In this document: in pieces, positions 1-6,850 of the stretch
Layout: every line of letters starts with the position of its first letter
How positions within the stretch are numbered: the first letter of the stretch is position 1
Origin: Oscillospiraceae bacterium
Lineage (GTDB): Bacteria > Bacillota > Clostridia > Oscillospirales > Ruminococcaceae
Length of the DNA: 38,250 nt
Direction of reading: 5' to 3'
Assembly (NCBI GenBank): GCA_009783205.1
Contig: WRHO01000018.1
Coordinates: 1-38,250, forward strand
Program-made: the position numbers and the translations under genes
The notes under the pieces: generated by a model
The model's input: the letters and a program-made list of their open reading frames with translations, nothing else
Databases searched by the model: none
What the model was told of the DNA's origin: nothing

Positions 1-228
1 CCGCCGACACCTACACCCCCCACGCCGACCCCCACTCCCCCCACGCCGACTACTACAACTCCCACGCCAACTACAACTACACCCACGCCGACTACTACAA
101 CTCCCACACCAACTACAACTACACCCACGCCGACCACCACTACACCCACGCCGACCACCACTACACCCACGCCTACCACTACAACACCTACACCGCCCAC
201 AACTACACCCACGCCGACCACAACCGAG
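1..228 (+). repeat. Tandem Pro/Thr linker repeat
   Basis: Near-identical 15-21 bp units reading ACNCCNACNACNACNAC encode a PTPTTTT linker. Purine-poor on the plus strand. Such arrays join modules in secreted carbohydrate-active proteins and readily change copy number. Confidence 0.85.
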
Positions 229-924
229 ATAATAACTACATCTGTTACAATCGTTACTACGGCGGCAACTACCGCGCCTTATGATATAGGCGACGAAATG
301 TTTAGGTTTAAAGGGAATTATGAAGACTTGCTCAACGTATATTTGAACGAAAAGCTTTTAATCGGAAACATAGTTAATAACGGCAGCCTTTGGGAGTTGT
401 TTTTAAACAACGCTATTGATTACGGGTTCGGTAAAGGATATTCCTACGAGAAAAATTTGGGTAAGGCATATGAGGGGAGCGTTATTGTGGTGCTGTATGC
501 CGATTTTCTTAAAACCCTTCAAAAAGGGACATACTACCTTAAGGTAGAGTTTAAGGACGGGACATTTGAGGGTATGCCGTTTGAGGTTGAGGGGGGCGAG
601 CCGGACGACACTACGACTTTAAGTGAGACATATGCAACAACGAATGTCGAAACGACCGTCGCTTCAAACGCGGCAACAACGATAATAACGACAGCCGCAA
701 CAATGTCAACGGTAACAACCGCCGTTTCTTCAACGATTGTTGCCACAAGCGATACTGCTTCGGCTACAACATCTGCGCTGTCGACCACGCACGCGACCAC
801 ACGCACAGTCGCACAAGATTCAAACCCAAAAACGGGGATTGTGTTTTTCCCGGGTTCTGTGTTTATTTCGGGACTCGCCGCGTATATTGCACGCAGACGA
901 TTTAAAAAAATTGAACAAGGTTGA
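1..924 (+). CDS. Cell-wall-anchored surface protein, C-terminal part (5' end outside window)
   Basis: The reading frame is open from base 1, so the start lies upstream; only about 307 residues are visible. They comprise a Pro/Thr linker built from PTPTTTT-type repeats (about the first 80 residues), a compact domain of about 100 residues rich in beta-strand pattern (from GDEMFRFKGNYE to FEVEGG, reminiscent of X2/Ig-like modules of cellulases, seen by pattern only), a second Thr/Ala/Ser-rich linker, and a C-terminal sorting signal. The signal is NPKTG followed by a hydrophobic stretch and a basic tail (RRRFKK), the layout of sortase substrates; NPKTG replaces the classical LPXTG. The product is therefore probably secreted and covalently attached to peptidoglycan. 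Its catalytic or binding module, if any, is out of view. No terminator separates it from phoH; the phoH -35 box overlaps its stop codon. Confidence 0.8.
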   Translation, partial: PPTPTPPTPTPTPPTPTTTTPTPTTTTPTPTTTTPTPTTTTPTPTTTTPTPTTTTPTPTTTTPTPPTTTPTPTTTEIITTSVTIVTTAATTAPYDIGDEMFRFKGNYEDLLNVYLNEKLLIGNIVNNGSLWELFLNNAIDYGFGKGYSYEKNLGKAYEGSVIVVLYADFLKTLQKGTYYLKVEFKDGTFEGMPFEVEGGEPDDTTTLSETYATTNVETTVASNAATTIITTAATMSTVTTAVSSTIVATSDTASATTSALSTTHATTRTVAQDSNPKTGIVFFPGSVFISGLAAYIARRRFKKIEQG

Positions 925-950
925 CAAACACATTTTAATTATGTTATAAT
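921..950 (+). promoter_or_regulatory. Sigma-A type promoter of phoH operon, apparently leaderless
   Basis: TTGACA at 921-926, an 18-bp spacer and TATAAT at 945-950. Only six bases (TACTAT) separate the -10 box from the ATG at 957, and no Shine-Dalgarno sequence lies between them, so transcription is expected to begin at or within a base or two of the start codon. The -35 box overlaps the stop codon of the preceding surface protein (922-924). Confidence 0.75.
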
Positions 951-956
951 TACTAT

Positions 957-2033
957 ATGAAAACAGAAAAATTAATTACACCGGACAAGCTCGAATACGT
1001 GCGCGCCGTATTTGGAGACTTTGATGAAAATATAAATATTATTCAAGACAGGTTCAATGTAGCCGTTACGGGAAGAAACGGGAGCATAAAAATTTCGGGC
1101 GAATCGCCCGATTCGGTAGAATTGGCGGTTCGCGCAATAGAAATTATGCTCAAAAAAATCTCCGCGGGCGATTCTTTAAATGAACAAGCCGTTCGTTATA
1201 TCTCCGAAACCCTTTTTGAGGGAAACGAACGGAATAATATTGGGGCGGAGGGCGACGTCGATTCGCTCGAAGCACTTGAGGAGTTTACAAAGGCGGGGGG
1301 CGACTGTGTCTTTGTTACTTTTACGGGAAAGCCGATTCGCCCTAAAACAATCGGTCAAAAACGCTATGTCGAAAAAATTAGCGGCAACACCGTCGTCTTC
1401 GGAGTAGGTCCGGCGGGAACGGGCAAAACATATCTCGCCGTCGCTAAAGCGGTTCGCGCGTTTAAAGCAAAAGAGGTACAACGCATTATATTAACCCGAC
1501 CCGCGGTTGAAGCGGGGGAGAAGCTCGGATTTCTCCCCGGCGATTTGCAGAATAAGGTTGACCCCTATCTTCGACCGCTTTATGACGCGTTGTTCGATAT
1601 GATGGGGGCGGAGGCGTTTAATAAGAACATGGAGCGCGGAACAATTGAGGTCGCGCCGTTAGCCTACATGAGAGGGCGCACGCTCGACGACAGCTTTATT
1701 ATACTCGACGAGGCGCAAAATACCACCCCCGAACAAATGAAGATGTTTTTAACTCGGTTGGGCTTCAACAGTAAAATGGTCATTACCGGCGATATTACAC
1801 AGATTGATTTGCCGGACAAAAAGCGGTCGGGATTAGTTGAAGCAATAGCGGTTTTAGACGGAATTGCCGATACCGCGATGTGCAAATTCTCGCACAGAGA
1901 TGTCGTTCGCCACAAATTAGTACAGGAAATTGTTAAGGCATACGAGCGTCACTCTAAGCCGCAAAAGGTCGAAAAGAACAAACCGCCGGTTAAGCGGTTC
2001 TATAAATTAAAGGGAATTAAAAAAGATGTCTAA
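957..2033 (+). CDS. phoH: PhoH family ATPase (YbeZ-like)
   Basis: 358 residues, normal for the family. The N-terminal ~110 residues form the KH-like part; the P-loop core follows, with Walker A GPAGTGKT at 151-158 and Walker B FIILDEAQ with D251/E252. PhoH/YbeZ proteins are NTPases linked to RNA metabolism and often act beside the YbeY endoribonuclease, which is the next gene and overlaps by 8 bp. Cytoplasmic. The ATG lies six bases after a consensus -10 box with no Shine-Dalgarno, so the gene is probably translated from a leaderless mRNA. It heads an operon with ybeY, dgkA, era and recO, a conserved Firmicutes order. The family call is firm; the exact substrate is not known from sequence. 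Confidence 0.95.
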   Translation: MKTEKLITPDKLEYVRAVFGDFDENINIIQDRFNVAVTGRNGSIKISGESPDSVELAVRAIEIMLKKISAGDSLNEQAVRYISETLFEGNERNNIGAEGDVDSLEALEEFTKAGGDCVFVTFTGKPIRPKTIGQKRYVEKISGNTVVFGVGPAGTGKTYLAVAKAVRAFKAKEVQRIILTRPAVEAGEKLGFLPGDLQNKVDPYLRPLYDALFDMMGAEAFNKNMERGTIEVAPLAYMRGRTLDDSFIILDEAQNTTPEQMKMFLTRLGFNSKMVITGDITQIDLPDKKRSGLVEAIAVLDGIADTAMCKFSHRDVVRHKLVQEIVKAYERHSKPQKVEKNKPPVKRFYKLKGIKKDV

Positions 2034-2490
2034 ATTAAAATTATCGTTCTCCACAAAAATCAAATACGGGTTGAATTTTCGCCCCCTCGCTTTCAGAGTT
2101 TGTCATAAAGTTTTAGAATACGAGAATTATACAAATACTGCCGAAATATCGCTTATGTTTGTATCCGACGAAGAGATACACGGGCTTAACCGCAAACACA
2201 GAGATGTCGACAGACCTACCGACGTTTTATCGTTCCCGATTGGCGAGCCTAATCATGACGAGGGGGCTGTAACCCTCGGCGATATTGTGATATCTCTCCC
2301 CACCGCTCAGGCGCAGGCGAAGCAATACGGTCATTCCACAAAACGCGAATTGGCGTTTTTAATTGTTCACGGGCTATTACACCTTCTCGGCTACGACCAT
2401 ATAAATGAAGACGACGAAAAAATAATGACGTTAAAGCAAAAGGAGATTCTCGAATTATTAGGACTCCCGCGAGAAGCTTCAAAGTGTTGA
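2026..2490 (+). CDS. ybeY: Endoribonuclease YbeY (rRNA maturation factor)
   Basis: 154 residues. The zinc site typical of the family is intact: H115, H119 and H125 in HGLLHLLGYDH. The upstream motif RPTDVLSFP is also present. YbeY is a single-strand-specific metallo-endoribonuclease acting in 16S rRNA 3' maturation and ribosome quality control. The ATG lies inside the end of phoH (8-bp overlap), consistent with translational coupling. Followed after 22 bp by dgkA; the gap contains inverted halves CTCCCGC (2463-2469) and GCGGGAG (2501-2507), the second of which includes the dgkA ribosome-binding site, so a local hairpin could tune dgkA translation. Confidence 0.96.
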   Translation: MSKLKLSFSTKIKYGLNFRPLAFRVCHKVLEYENYTNTAEISLMFVSDEEIHGLNRKHRDVDRPTDVLSFPIGEPNHDEGAVTLGDIVISLPTAQAQAKQYGHSTKRELAFLIVHGLLHLLGYDHINEDDEKIMTLKQKEILELLGLPREASKC

Positions 2491-2512
2491 TAATATTCCG
2501 GCGGGAGGGCTT

Positions 2513-3007
2513 ATGAACAGGAGCAGGAGTCTTATAAAAAGCTTTGTACACGCGTTTCGCGGGATTGCGTTTTGCGTGATGTATGAGCGCAATATGCGTA
2601 TTCATATTGTCGTTACGGTATATGTAATGCTTACCGCTTTATACTTTTATGAGCTTACGCGCACAGAACTGATATTGCTTATTTTAACCTGTGTATCCGT
2701 TATGTCGCTCGAAATTATTAACACGGCGATTGAGGTATTGACCGACAAAGCGTCACCCGAGTATTCGGCGTTGGCGAGGGCGGCAAAGGACGCGGCGGCG
2801 GGGGCGGTACTTCTCTCTTCAATAGCGGCGGTCGTAATAGGGGTTATATTATTGTGGGATTTAGAGCGACTTATGCAAATTATCGGCTTTTTTTCGGAGA
2901 ATTTATTCGCGCTTTTCACCTTACTTGTTTCGCTCGTTTTAGCTTATATATTCGTTTTTAACGGTAAAGAAAGACGCAAAAGAGGAATAAAAAGAAATGA
3001 CAAGTAA
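2513..3007 (+). CDS. dgkA: Diacylglycerol kinase / undecaprenol kinase, DgkA family
   Basis: 164 residues of integral membrane protein. Family signatures are visible: EIINTAIE and the KDAAAGAVLL segment with its catalytic acidic and lysine residues, each preceding a hydrophobic helix. In Gram-positives this enzyme generally phosphorylates undecaprenol, feeding the lipid carrier pool for wall and polymer synthesis. It is longer than typical 120-135 residue members because of an additional hydrophobic helix near the C-terminus (NLFALFTLLVSLVLAYIFVF) followed by a very basic tail. Ribosome-binding site GGGAGG lies just ahead of the ATG. The end overlaps era by 11 bp, so the two are likely coupled. 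Confidence 0.93.
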   Translation: MNRSRSLIKSFVHAFRGIAFCVMYERNMRIHIVVTVYVMLTALYFYELTRTELILLILTCVSVMSLEIINTAIEVLTDKASPEYSALARAAKDAAAGAVLLSSIAAVVIGVILLWDLERLMQIIGFFSENLFALFTLLVSLVLAYIFVFNGKERRKRGIKRNDK

Positions 3008-3893
3008 AACAGTATTTGCGGCGATATGCGGGAAGACTAATGCGGGGAAGTCTTCGTTAGTCAACCGCCTTGTCGGAGAGAAAATCGCAATAGTATCCGA
3101 AAAGCCGCAGACGACGCGAACCCAAATAAACGGTATCCTCACCACAGAGACCGTGCAATATGTTTTTGTCGATACACCCGGATTCCACAGTGAAAAAAGC
3201 GAACTGTCCAAGCATATGCACAAGACGATACGAAGCGCGGTGGCGGGGGTTGACGTGATTATTTTTGTCGCCGATTGTACAAAAGGAATCACATTGAATC
3301 AAGAATTGCTCGAAACAAAAACCGATATAATACTACTTTTGAACAAGGTTGATTTACTGAAAAGCAAAGCCGAGTTATTGACTATAATTGACAATTGTGT
3401 AAAGCTTCGCGATTTTATCGAAATAATTCCGATAAGCGTAATAGACGGGACAAATGTTGAAAAAGTTCTCCCCGTTCTTGAGCGTTACGCAAAAGATGGC
3501 GCGTTTTGTTATGACCCCGAACTACCCACTGACCAGCCCGAGAAGATTTGGTTATCCGAGATTATAAGAGAAAAGCTTTTACACGAGCTTCGAGAGGAGC
3601 TTCCGCACGGTATCGCCGTTCAAATCGAATCGGTTGAACACTCGAAAACAAACAAAGGTGCGGAAATAGTAGATTTATCGGCGGCGGTCATATGCGAAAA
3701 ACAATCTCACAAGGGAATGGTCATCGGCAAAGGCGGGGCAAACCTAAAGAAGATAGGGAGCGTTGCGCGCTTAGAGACGGAGGCGTATTTCGGCTGTAAA
3801 GTGAATCTCAAGTTGTGGGTGAAGGTTGCCGAGGATTGGCGCAATCGCGAAAGCTTAATAAATGAATACGGACTGAAGTCAATTGACAGTTGA
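2997..3893 (+). CDS. era: GTPase Era
   Basis: 298 residues, standard length. The GTPase domain shows G1 GKTNAGKSS near residue 12, G3 DTPGFH, G4 NKVD, and the C-terminal KH RNA-binding domain has the GXXG loop in MVIGKGGANLKKIG. Era binds the 3' end of 16S rRNA and helps 30S assembly, functionally matching neighbouring YbeY. It overlaps the dgkA end by 11 bp. The last codons (GAC AGT TGA) are part of a TTGACAG repeat array at 3884-3912, so the extreme C-terminus (IDS) and stop codon appear to be supplied by a short repeat. All key residues are intact. Confidence 0.97.
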   Translation: MTSKTVFAAICGKTNAGKSSLVNRLVGEKIAIVSEKPQTTRTQINGILTTETVQYVFVDTPGFHSEKSELSKHMHKTIRSAVAGVDVIIFVADCTKGITLNQELLETKTDIILLLNKVDLLKSKAELLTIIDNCVKLRDFIEIIPISVIDGTNVEKVLPVLERYAKDGAFCYDPELPTDQPEKIWLSEIIREKLLHELREELPHGIAVQIESVEHSKTNKGAEIVDLSAAVICEKQSHKGMVIGKGGANLKKIGSVARLETEAYFGCKVNLKLWVKVAEDWRNRESLINEYGLKSIDS

Positions 3894-3912
3894 CAATTGA
3901 CAGTTGACAGTT
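3884..3912 (+). repeat. TTGACAG / TTGACAAT short tandem repeat
   Basis: Four consecutive TTGACA cores spaced 7-8 bp. The first copy overlaps and supplies the era stop codon. A related array lies at 6733-6760 at the end of another gene. The cores look like -35 boxes, but no TATAAT follows at a suitable distance. Confidence 0.8.
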
Positions 3913-3932
3913 TTTTAGAGGTTATAGGTTTT

Positions 3933-4466
3933 ATGCTTATTACTATTGACGGGCTCGTTATTTCCCGCAGAGAATTTGGTGAAAGCTCCTGTTTTATTGA
4001 TATTTTTACAAAAGAATACGGCGTTATTGAGGTTATGGCAAAGGGGGTAAAAAAACTTAACCACCCTCTTGCACAGGCAACCGGGCTTTTTGCTTATTCA
4101 AGCTTTTGCCTAAACAAGAAAAGCTTAAAATACACCATTAATTCCGCTAAGTGTAAACACGTTTTTCATAGCCTGAGCGGGGATTTGGCTTTGTTATCAT
4201 TAGCGGCGTATTTTGCCGAATTAATTAAGTATACCCAGTTACCGGAGCAATCGAGCGGCGATGTTTTAAAAGCCGCCTTAATCGCGTTCACAGAGCTTGA
4301 ACACGGGGAGCCGCAGGGTAAAATCAAAACGGCTTTTGAAGTAAAGCTTATTGACGCGCTCGGAATTTCACACCCCGATATTGACGCAAAACAATCGGAG
4401 ACATATTTGACAGAGCAATTAGGCAGAGGGTTCAAAACGCTCGATTATTATAAAAGCATTTTATAG
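3933..4466 (+). CDS. recO: DNA repair protein RecO, short form lacking the zinc-finger segment
   Basis: RecO loads RecA onto SSB-coated DNA with RecR. I place the start at ATG 3933 (AGAGG eleven bases upstream), giving MLITIDGLVISRREFGESS, which matches the family N-terminus; an upstream TTG at 3897 would add repeat-derived residues. The OB-fold part (about 1-80) and the helical part (80-150) are recognisable. The protein is only 177 residues against the usual 230-260. The C-terminal signature GRGFKTLDYYKSIL is present, but the section normally between the helical domain and this end, which carries the CXXC...CXXC zinc finger, is missing, and only one cysteine pair remains in the N-terminal half. 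This looks like a clean in-frame loss. The family call is firm; functional status is uncertain. Confidence 0.88.
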   Translation: MLITIDGLVISRREFGESSCFIDIFTKEYGVIEVMAKGVKKLNHPLAQATGLFAYSSFCLNKKSLKYTINSAKCKHVFHSLSGDLALLSLAAYFAELIKYTQLPEQSSGDVLKAALIAFTELEHGEPQGKIKTAFEVKLIDALGISHPDIDAKQSETYLTEQLGRGFKTLDYYKSIL

Positions 4467-4492
4467 GGAGCCGCTATATGTGAGGAGTATGT

Positions 4493-5362
4493 ATGTCGTT
4501 ATTCTATACACCCGAAAAATCGGGAAAAGGCGTTTCAAAAGAGGAAGCGCAAAGAGAGATTAAACCTTTTTTTAAGTTTTGGTCTTTATTGGGGAGAAAG
4601 TTTTGGTATCTGATACAGTTAAACTGTCTTTATCTGTTATTATGTATCCCCATAGTTACGTTTGGCCCGGCGACGGTTGCGTTGACGCGGGTCGTAAGGC
4701 GGTTTGTCATTGAACAGCCTATATTTGTTTTTTCGGAATTTTTCGGAGCTTTTAAAAAAAGCTTTAATATAAGAACCGTTTTTTTAGGGATAACATCGCT
4801 CGTTTTCTTTATTTCATTCCTCTTTTCTTTATTTTACAGCTTTTATATTGTCAACGCGGAGCCTAACGGCGTAAATTATTTCACCCTCGCTATGACAATG
4901 GCGTCGGGAGCCGTCCTTTTAATAGTGAACGCTTATATTTACACTCAAATCGCCTGTCTCGATTTAAAAATGTCCGCTATGTTGAAAAACGCGGGTATTC
5001 TTTGTATAGCCGGATTTAAGCGCAACATAGTTATTTTATTCGGGTTTGTTGCGACAATACTGATTACATCGGTTATAATTCTTTCGTGGCCGTTTTTGAT
5101 TATACTGTTGCTGTTGGCACCTTTCGCACAATTGGCATTTTTTTCCGTTTTCAATGTCTATCCCGTTATTCAAAGGTATATAGTTAATCCTTTTTATGAG
5201 TCGCTCGGAGAAAGGAACCCCGAAACACAAGATTATAGCGGCGCGACATCTGACGAAAGCGACGAGCGAGGCGGGAAAACAGCATTATTCACCGATTTGG
5301 GCGGGCAAGAAATGCCTATAGACAGAAAAAAAGTAAAATCTTCCGGAAAATTAATCAAATAG
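4493..5362 (+). CDS. DUF624 (YesL-like) integral membrane protein
   Basis: 289 residues. The signature near residues 25-70 (FFKFWSLLGRKFWYLIQLN, then FGPATVALTRVVRRF) is typical of DUF624 proteins such as Bacillus YesL. About five to six hydrophobic helices follow, then a charged cytoplasmic tail of about 55 residues. The molecular function of the family is not established; members often sit beside sugar-uptake genes, but here the neighbours are repair and phosphoesterase genes. The start ATG follows TGAGGAG by about six bases. It is 26 bp after recO and may be read through from that operon. A promoter for the next unit begins right after its stop codon. Confidence 0.85.
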   Translation: MSLFYTPEKSGKGVSKEEAQREIKPFFKFWSLLGRKFWYLIQLNCLYLLLCIPIVTFGPATVALTRVVRRFVIEQPIFVFSEFFGAFKKSFNIRTVFLGITSLVFFISFLFSLFYSFYIVNAEPNGVNYFTLAMTMASGAVLLIVNAYIYTQIACLDLKMSAMLKNAGILCIAGFKRNIVILFGFVATILITSVIILSWPFLIILLLLAPFAQLAFFSVFNVYPVIQRYIVNPFYESLGERNPETQDYSGATSDESDERGGKTALFTDLGGQEMPIDRKKVKSSGKLIK

Positions 5363-5364
5363 GA

Positions 5365-5393
5365 TTGTATTTTTATATTTTTTATGGTATAAT
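5365..5393 (+). promoter_or_regulatory. Promoter upstream of hairpin element A and the PHP gene
   Basis: TTGTAT at 5365-5370, 17-bp spacer, TATAAT at 5388-5393. Predicted transcription start is near 5400, about ten bases before the first base of the inverted repeat at 5411, so the element would form most of the 5' untranslated region of the PHP gene. Confidence 0.65.
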
Positions 5394-5410
5394 TAGGTTG
5401 ATAAAGAATA

Positions 5411-5570
5411 GGCAACCTCCGAAAACCTGTTTCGTGTAATCGTCGAGATGAAAATTTCGTCAGACGAGGAGCTTTTTCTTTAAATATCCGTTGATATTTA
5501 AAGAAAAATCAACGAAGTATGGCGGAATTTTTCAGCCGGCGAGTGCCGGAAGAGGTTTTCGGAGGTTGCC
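5411..5570 (+). repeat. Long-hairpin dispersed element, copy A (candidate structured RNA)
   Basis: A 160-bp intergenic element bounded by a perfect 18-bp inverted repeat (GGCAACCTCCGAAAACCT at 5411-5428 and its complement at 5553-5570). Inside, the conserved strand CGTCAGACGAGG lies 5' of an inner hairpin and AACGAAGTATGGCGG lies 3' of it. The inner hairpin (5473-5508) is a perfect 16-bp stem with loop CGTT. Copies B (16241-16411) and C (31796-31957, inverted) share the core but have unrelated outer stems. In this orientation CGUCA pairs with UGGCG using a U.G wobble. It ends six bases before the ribosome-binding site of the PHP gene. I do not recognise the family. Confidence 0.75.
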
Positions 5571-5590
5571 AATATACGGAGGATTGCTTA

Positions 5591-6448
5591 ATGAAGGCGG
5601 ATTTACATTGTCATACTACGCTTTCCGATGGCTCGCTCGGAATAGAAGAGGTTATTGCACAAGCGAAGCGTAATCAATTGGACTGTATCGCCATTACCGA
5701 CCACGATACACTTTCCTCAATGTCGAGGGCGGCGGTTCTCGGAAAACGCTACGGGGTGGATATTATCCCCGCCGTTGAGTTCTCCGCATATGACGGAAAA
5801 CGCAACTCAAAGGCGCACCTAATTTGTTACAATCCTCAAAAGCCCGACCGCCTTGAGGGGTTGTGCCTTCGCACCTGTGAAATGCGAAAGCTTCGAAGTA
5901 AGAATATGTCGTTAAAGGTTATAGAAAACTATCCTATTACATTAGAGAATATAATAAAATATGCCGCGGGAAGTAAGGCGATTTACAAATGTCATATTAT
6001 GCACGCGTTGATGGATTACGGATACACAATTGATTTATACGGGAGCGTTTATGAAGGTCTTTTTGATATAAACGACGGATTATGCGCCGACATTGTTCGC
6101 GGCGAAATAGACGAATACCCCGAGGTGAAATTTGTGTCACAGTTGATTCGTTCTGCGGGCGGTATCGCGGTTTTAGCGCACCCTAAGGTTTATGATAATT
6201 TCGATTTGCTCGAAGAATTGGCAGAAGGCGGGTTAATCGACGGCGTTGAGGTTTGGCATTGTTCAAACACCCCCGAGGACAATGAGCATATATTAAAAAT
6301 TGCGGAAAGGTATGACCTTATCACAACGGGCGGTTCTAATTTTCACGGATTTTATAATCATTATCCTTTTCCGCTCGGGCATTTTACAACGCCACAGGAA
6401 TCATTAGACAGAATAATGCGAAAAAAAGAAAGCAAAATAAAGGTATAG
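5591..6448 (+). CDS. PHP-domain phosphoesterase (TrpH/YciV-like)
   Basis: 285 residues. The N-terminal metal motif DLHCHTTLSDG carries H6, H8 and D13; ITDHDT, the glutamate in VEFSAY and a late LAHP motif complete the PHP pattern. Relatives hydrolyse nucleoside 3',5'-bisphosphate (pAp) or the 5' ends of short RNAs. The last motif, usually GSDFHG with Asp and His as metal ligands, reads GSNFHG here (N250, H252), so one ligand is changed. The start is ATG 5591 after TACGGAGGA; an upstream in-frame start would lie within hairpin element A and would add repeat-derived residues. The 5' untranslated region is almost entirely that element. Cytoplasmic; exact substrate unknown. Confidence 0.88.
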   Translation: MKADLHCHTTLSDGSLGIEEVIAQAKRNQLDCIAITDHDTLSSMSRAAVLGKRYGVDIIPAVEFSAYDGKRNSKAHLICYNPQKPDRLEGLCLRTCEMRKLRSKNMSLKVIENYPITLENIIKYAAGSKAIYKCHIMHALMDYGYTIDLYGSVYEGLFDINDGLCADIVRGEIDEYPEVKFVSQLIRSAGGIAVLAHPKVYDNFDLLEELAEGGLIDGVEVWHCSNTPEDNEHILKIAERYDLITTGGSNFHGFYNHYPFPLGHFTTPQESLDRIMRKKESKIKV

Positions 6449-6455
6449 GTTCGCA

Positions 6456-6478
6456 GAGCCTTTTGCGGCTCGGAAAGG
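6456..6478 (+). promoter_or_regulatory. Leader hairpin next to ribosome-binding site of the TSCPD gene
   Basis: GAGCC (6456-6460), loop TTTTGC, GGCTC (6467-6471), followed directly by GGAAAGG. Almost the same arrangement precedes ychF at 7272-7294. The hairpin abuts the purine-rich ribosome-binding segment and may affect initiation. Confidence 0.5.
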
Positions 6479-6491
6479 TACGGACGTCAGC

Positions 6492-6740
6492 ATGAAGTAT
6501 GAATACACACCGCGCGGTGTTTGCGCGCAAAAGATTGAGTTTGATATAAACGACGGCATATTACACGATGTTAAAATTTTCGGCGGGTGTCAGGGGAACG
6601 GAGCGGGTATTGCCAGATTAGTCGAGGGAATGAAGACCGACGATGTAATTCAAAGGCTCGAAAGTATTCGTTGCGGCGCGAGAGCAACCTCTTGTCCCGC
6701 ACAGCTCGCGGCGGCGTTGAAACAATTGACGGACAGTTGA
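6492..6740 (+). CDS. TSCPD domain protein (TIGR03905 type)
   Basis: 82 residues, a stand-alone TSCPD module. Family landmarks are GVCAQKIEFDI, FGGCQGNGAGIARLVEGM, and IRCGARATSCPAQLAAALKQL; the cysteines in GGCQGN, RCG and SCPAQ are the conserved ones. TSCPD modules also occur at the C-terminus of adenosylcobalamin-dependent ribonucleotide reductases, but the free-standing proteins have no proven function. The start ATG follows GGAAAGG by 14 bases, a long spacing, with a small hairpin just upstream. The final codons (ACG GAC AGT TGA) merge into a TTGACAG repeat, as at the end of era. A strong bidirectional terminator follows. Confidence 0.88.
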   Translation: MKYEYTPRGVCAQKIEFDINDGILHDVKIFGGCQGNGAGIARLVEGMKTDDVIQRLESIRCGARATSCPAQLAAALKQLTDS

Positions 6741-6760
6741 CAGTTGACAAGTGACAGTTG
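6733..6760 (+). repeat. TTGACAG short tandem repeat, second array
   Basis: Consecutive GACAGTTGACAGTTGAC units with one AAGTGAC variant. The first unit contributes the stop codon of the TSCPD gene. It is the same motif as at 3884-3912. Confidence 0.8.
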
Positions 6761-6777
6761 ACGGGCAGAGTACAAAT

Positions 6778-6818
6778 AAACCCCCTGTAAACATTAGCGT
6801 TTACAGGGGGGTTTCATT
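6778..6818. terminator. Bidirectional intrinsic terminator
   Basis: Arms AAACCCCCTGTAAAC and GTTTACAGGGGGGTTT with a six-base loop (ATTAGC); A/T runs flank both sides. It sits between the TSCPD gene (plus) and the DUF3892 gene (minus), which converge on it. Confidence 0.9.
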
Positions 6819-6850
6819 TGATAGATTTTATCGTCGTGACCCTGTGTTCT

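Noticed and set aside
534-806. Open frame on the minus strand opposite the Thr/Ala-rich linker
   Set aside because: Low-complexity Val/Ala translation is the mirror of the Thr-rich linker; no start signal.
2249-2605. Minus-strand frame across ybeY and dgkA
   Set aside because: Opposes two intact conserved genes and has no family resemblance or ribosome-binding site.
3884-3912. TTGACA cores as real -35 boxes of a recO promoter
   Set aside because: No TATAAT-like box at 16-18 bp downstream; the periodic array explains the cores.
5411-5570. Element A as a simple intrinsic terminator or a MITE with terminal inverted repeats
   Set aside because: No U-tract follows the long stem, and the terminal arms are not shared with the other two copies, which a MITE would require.
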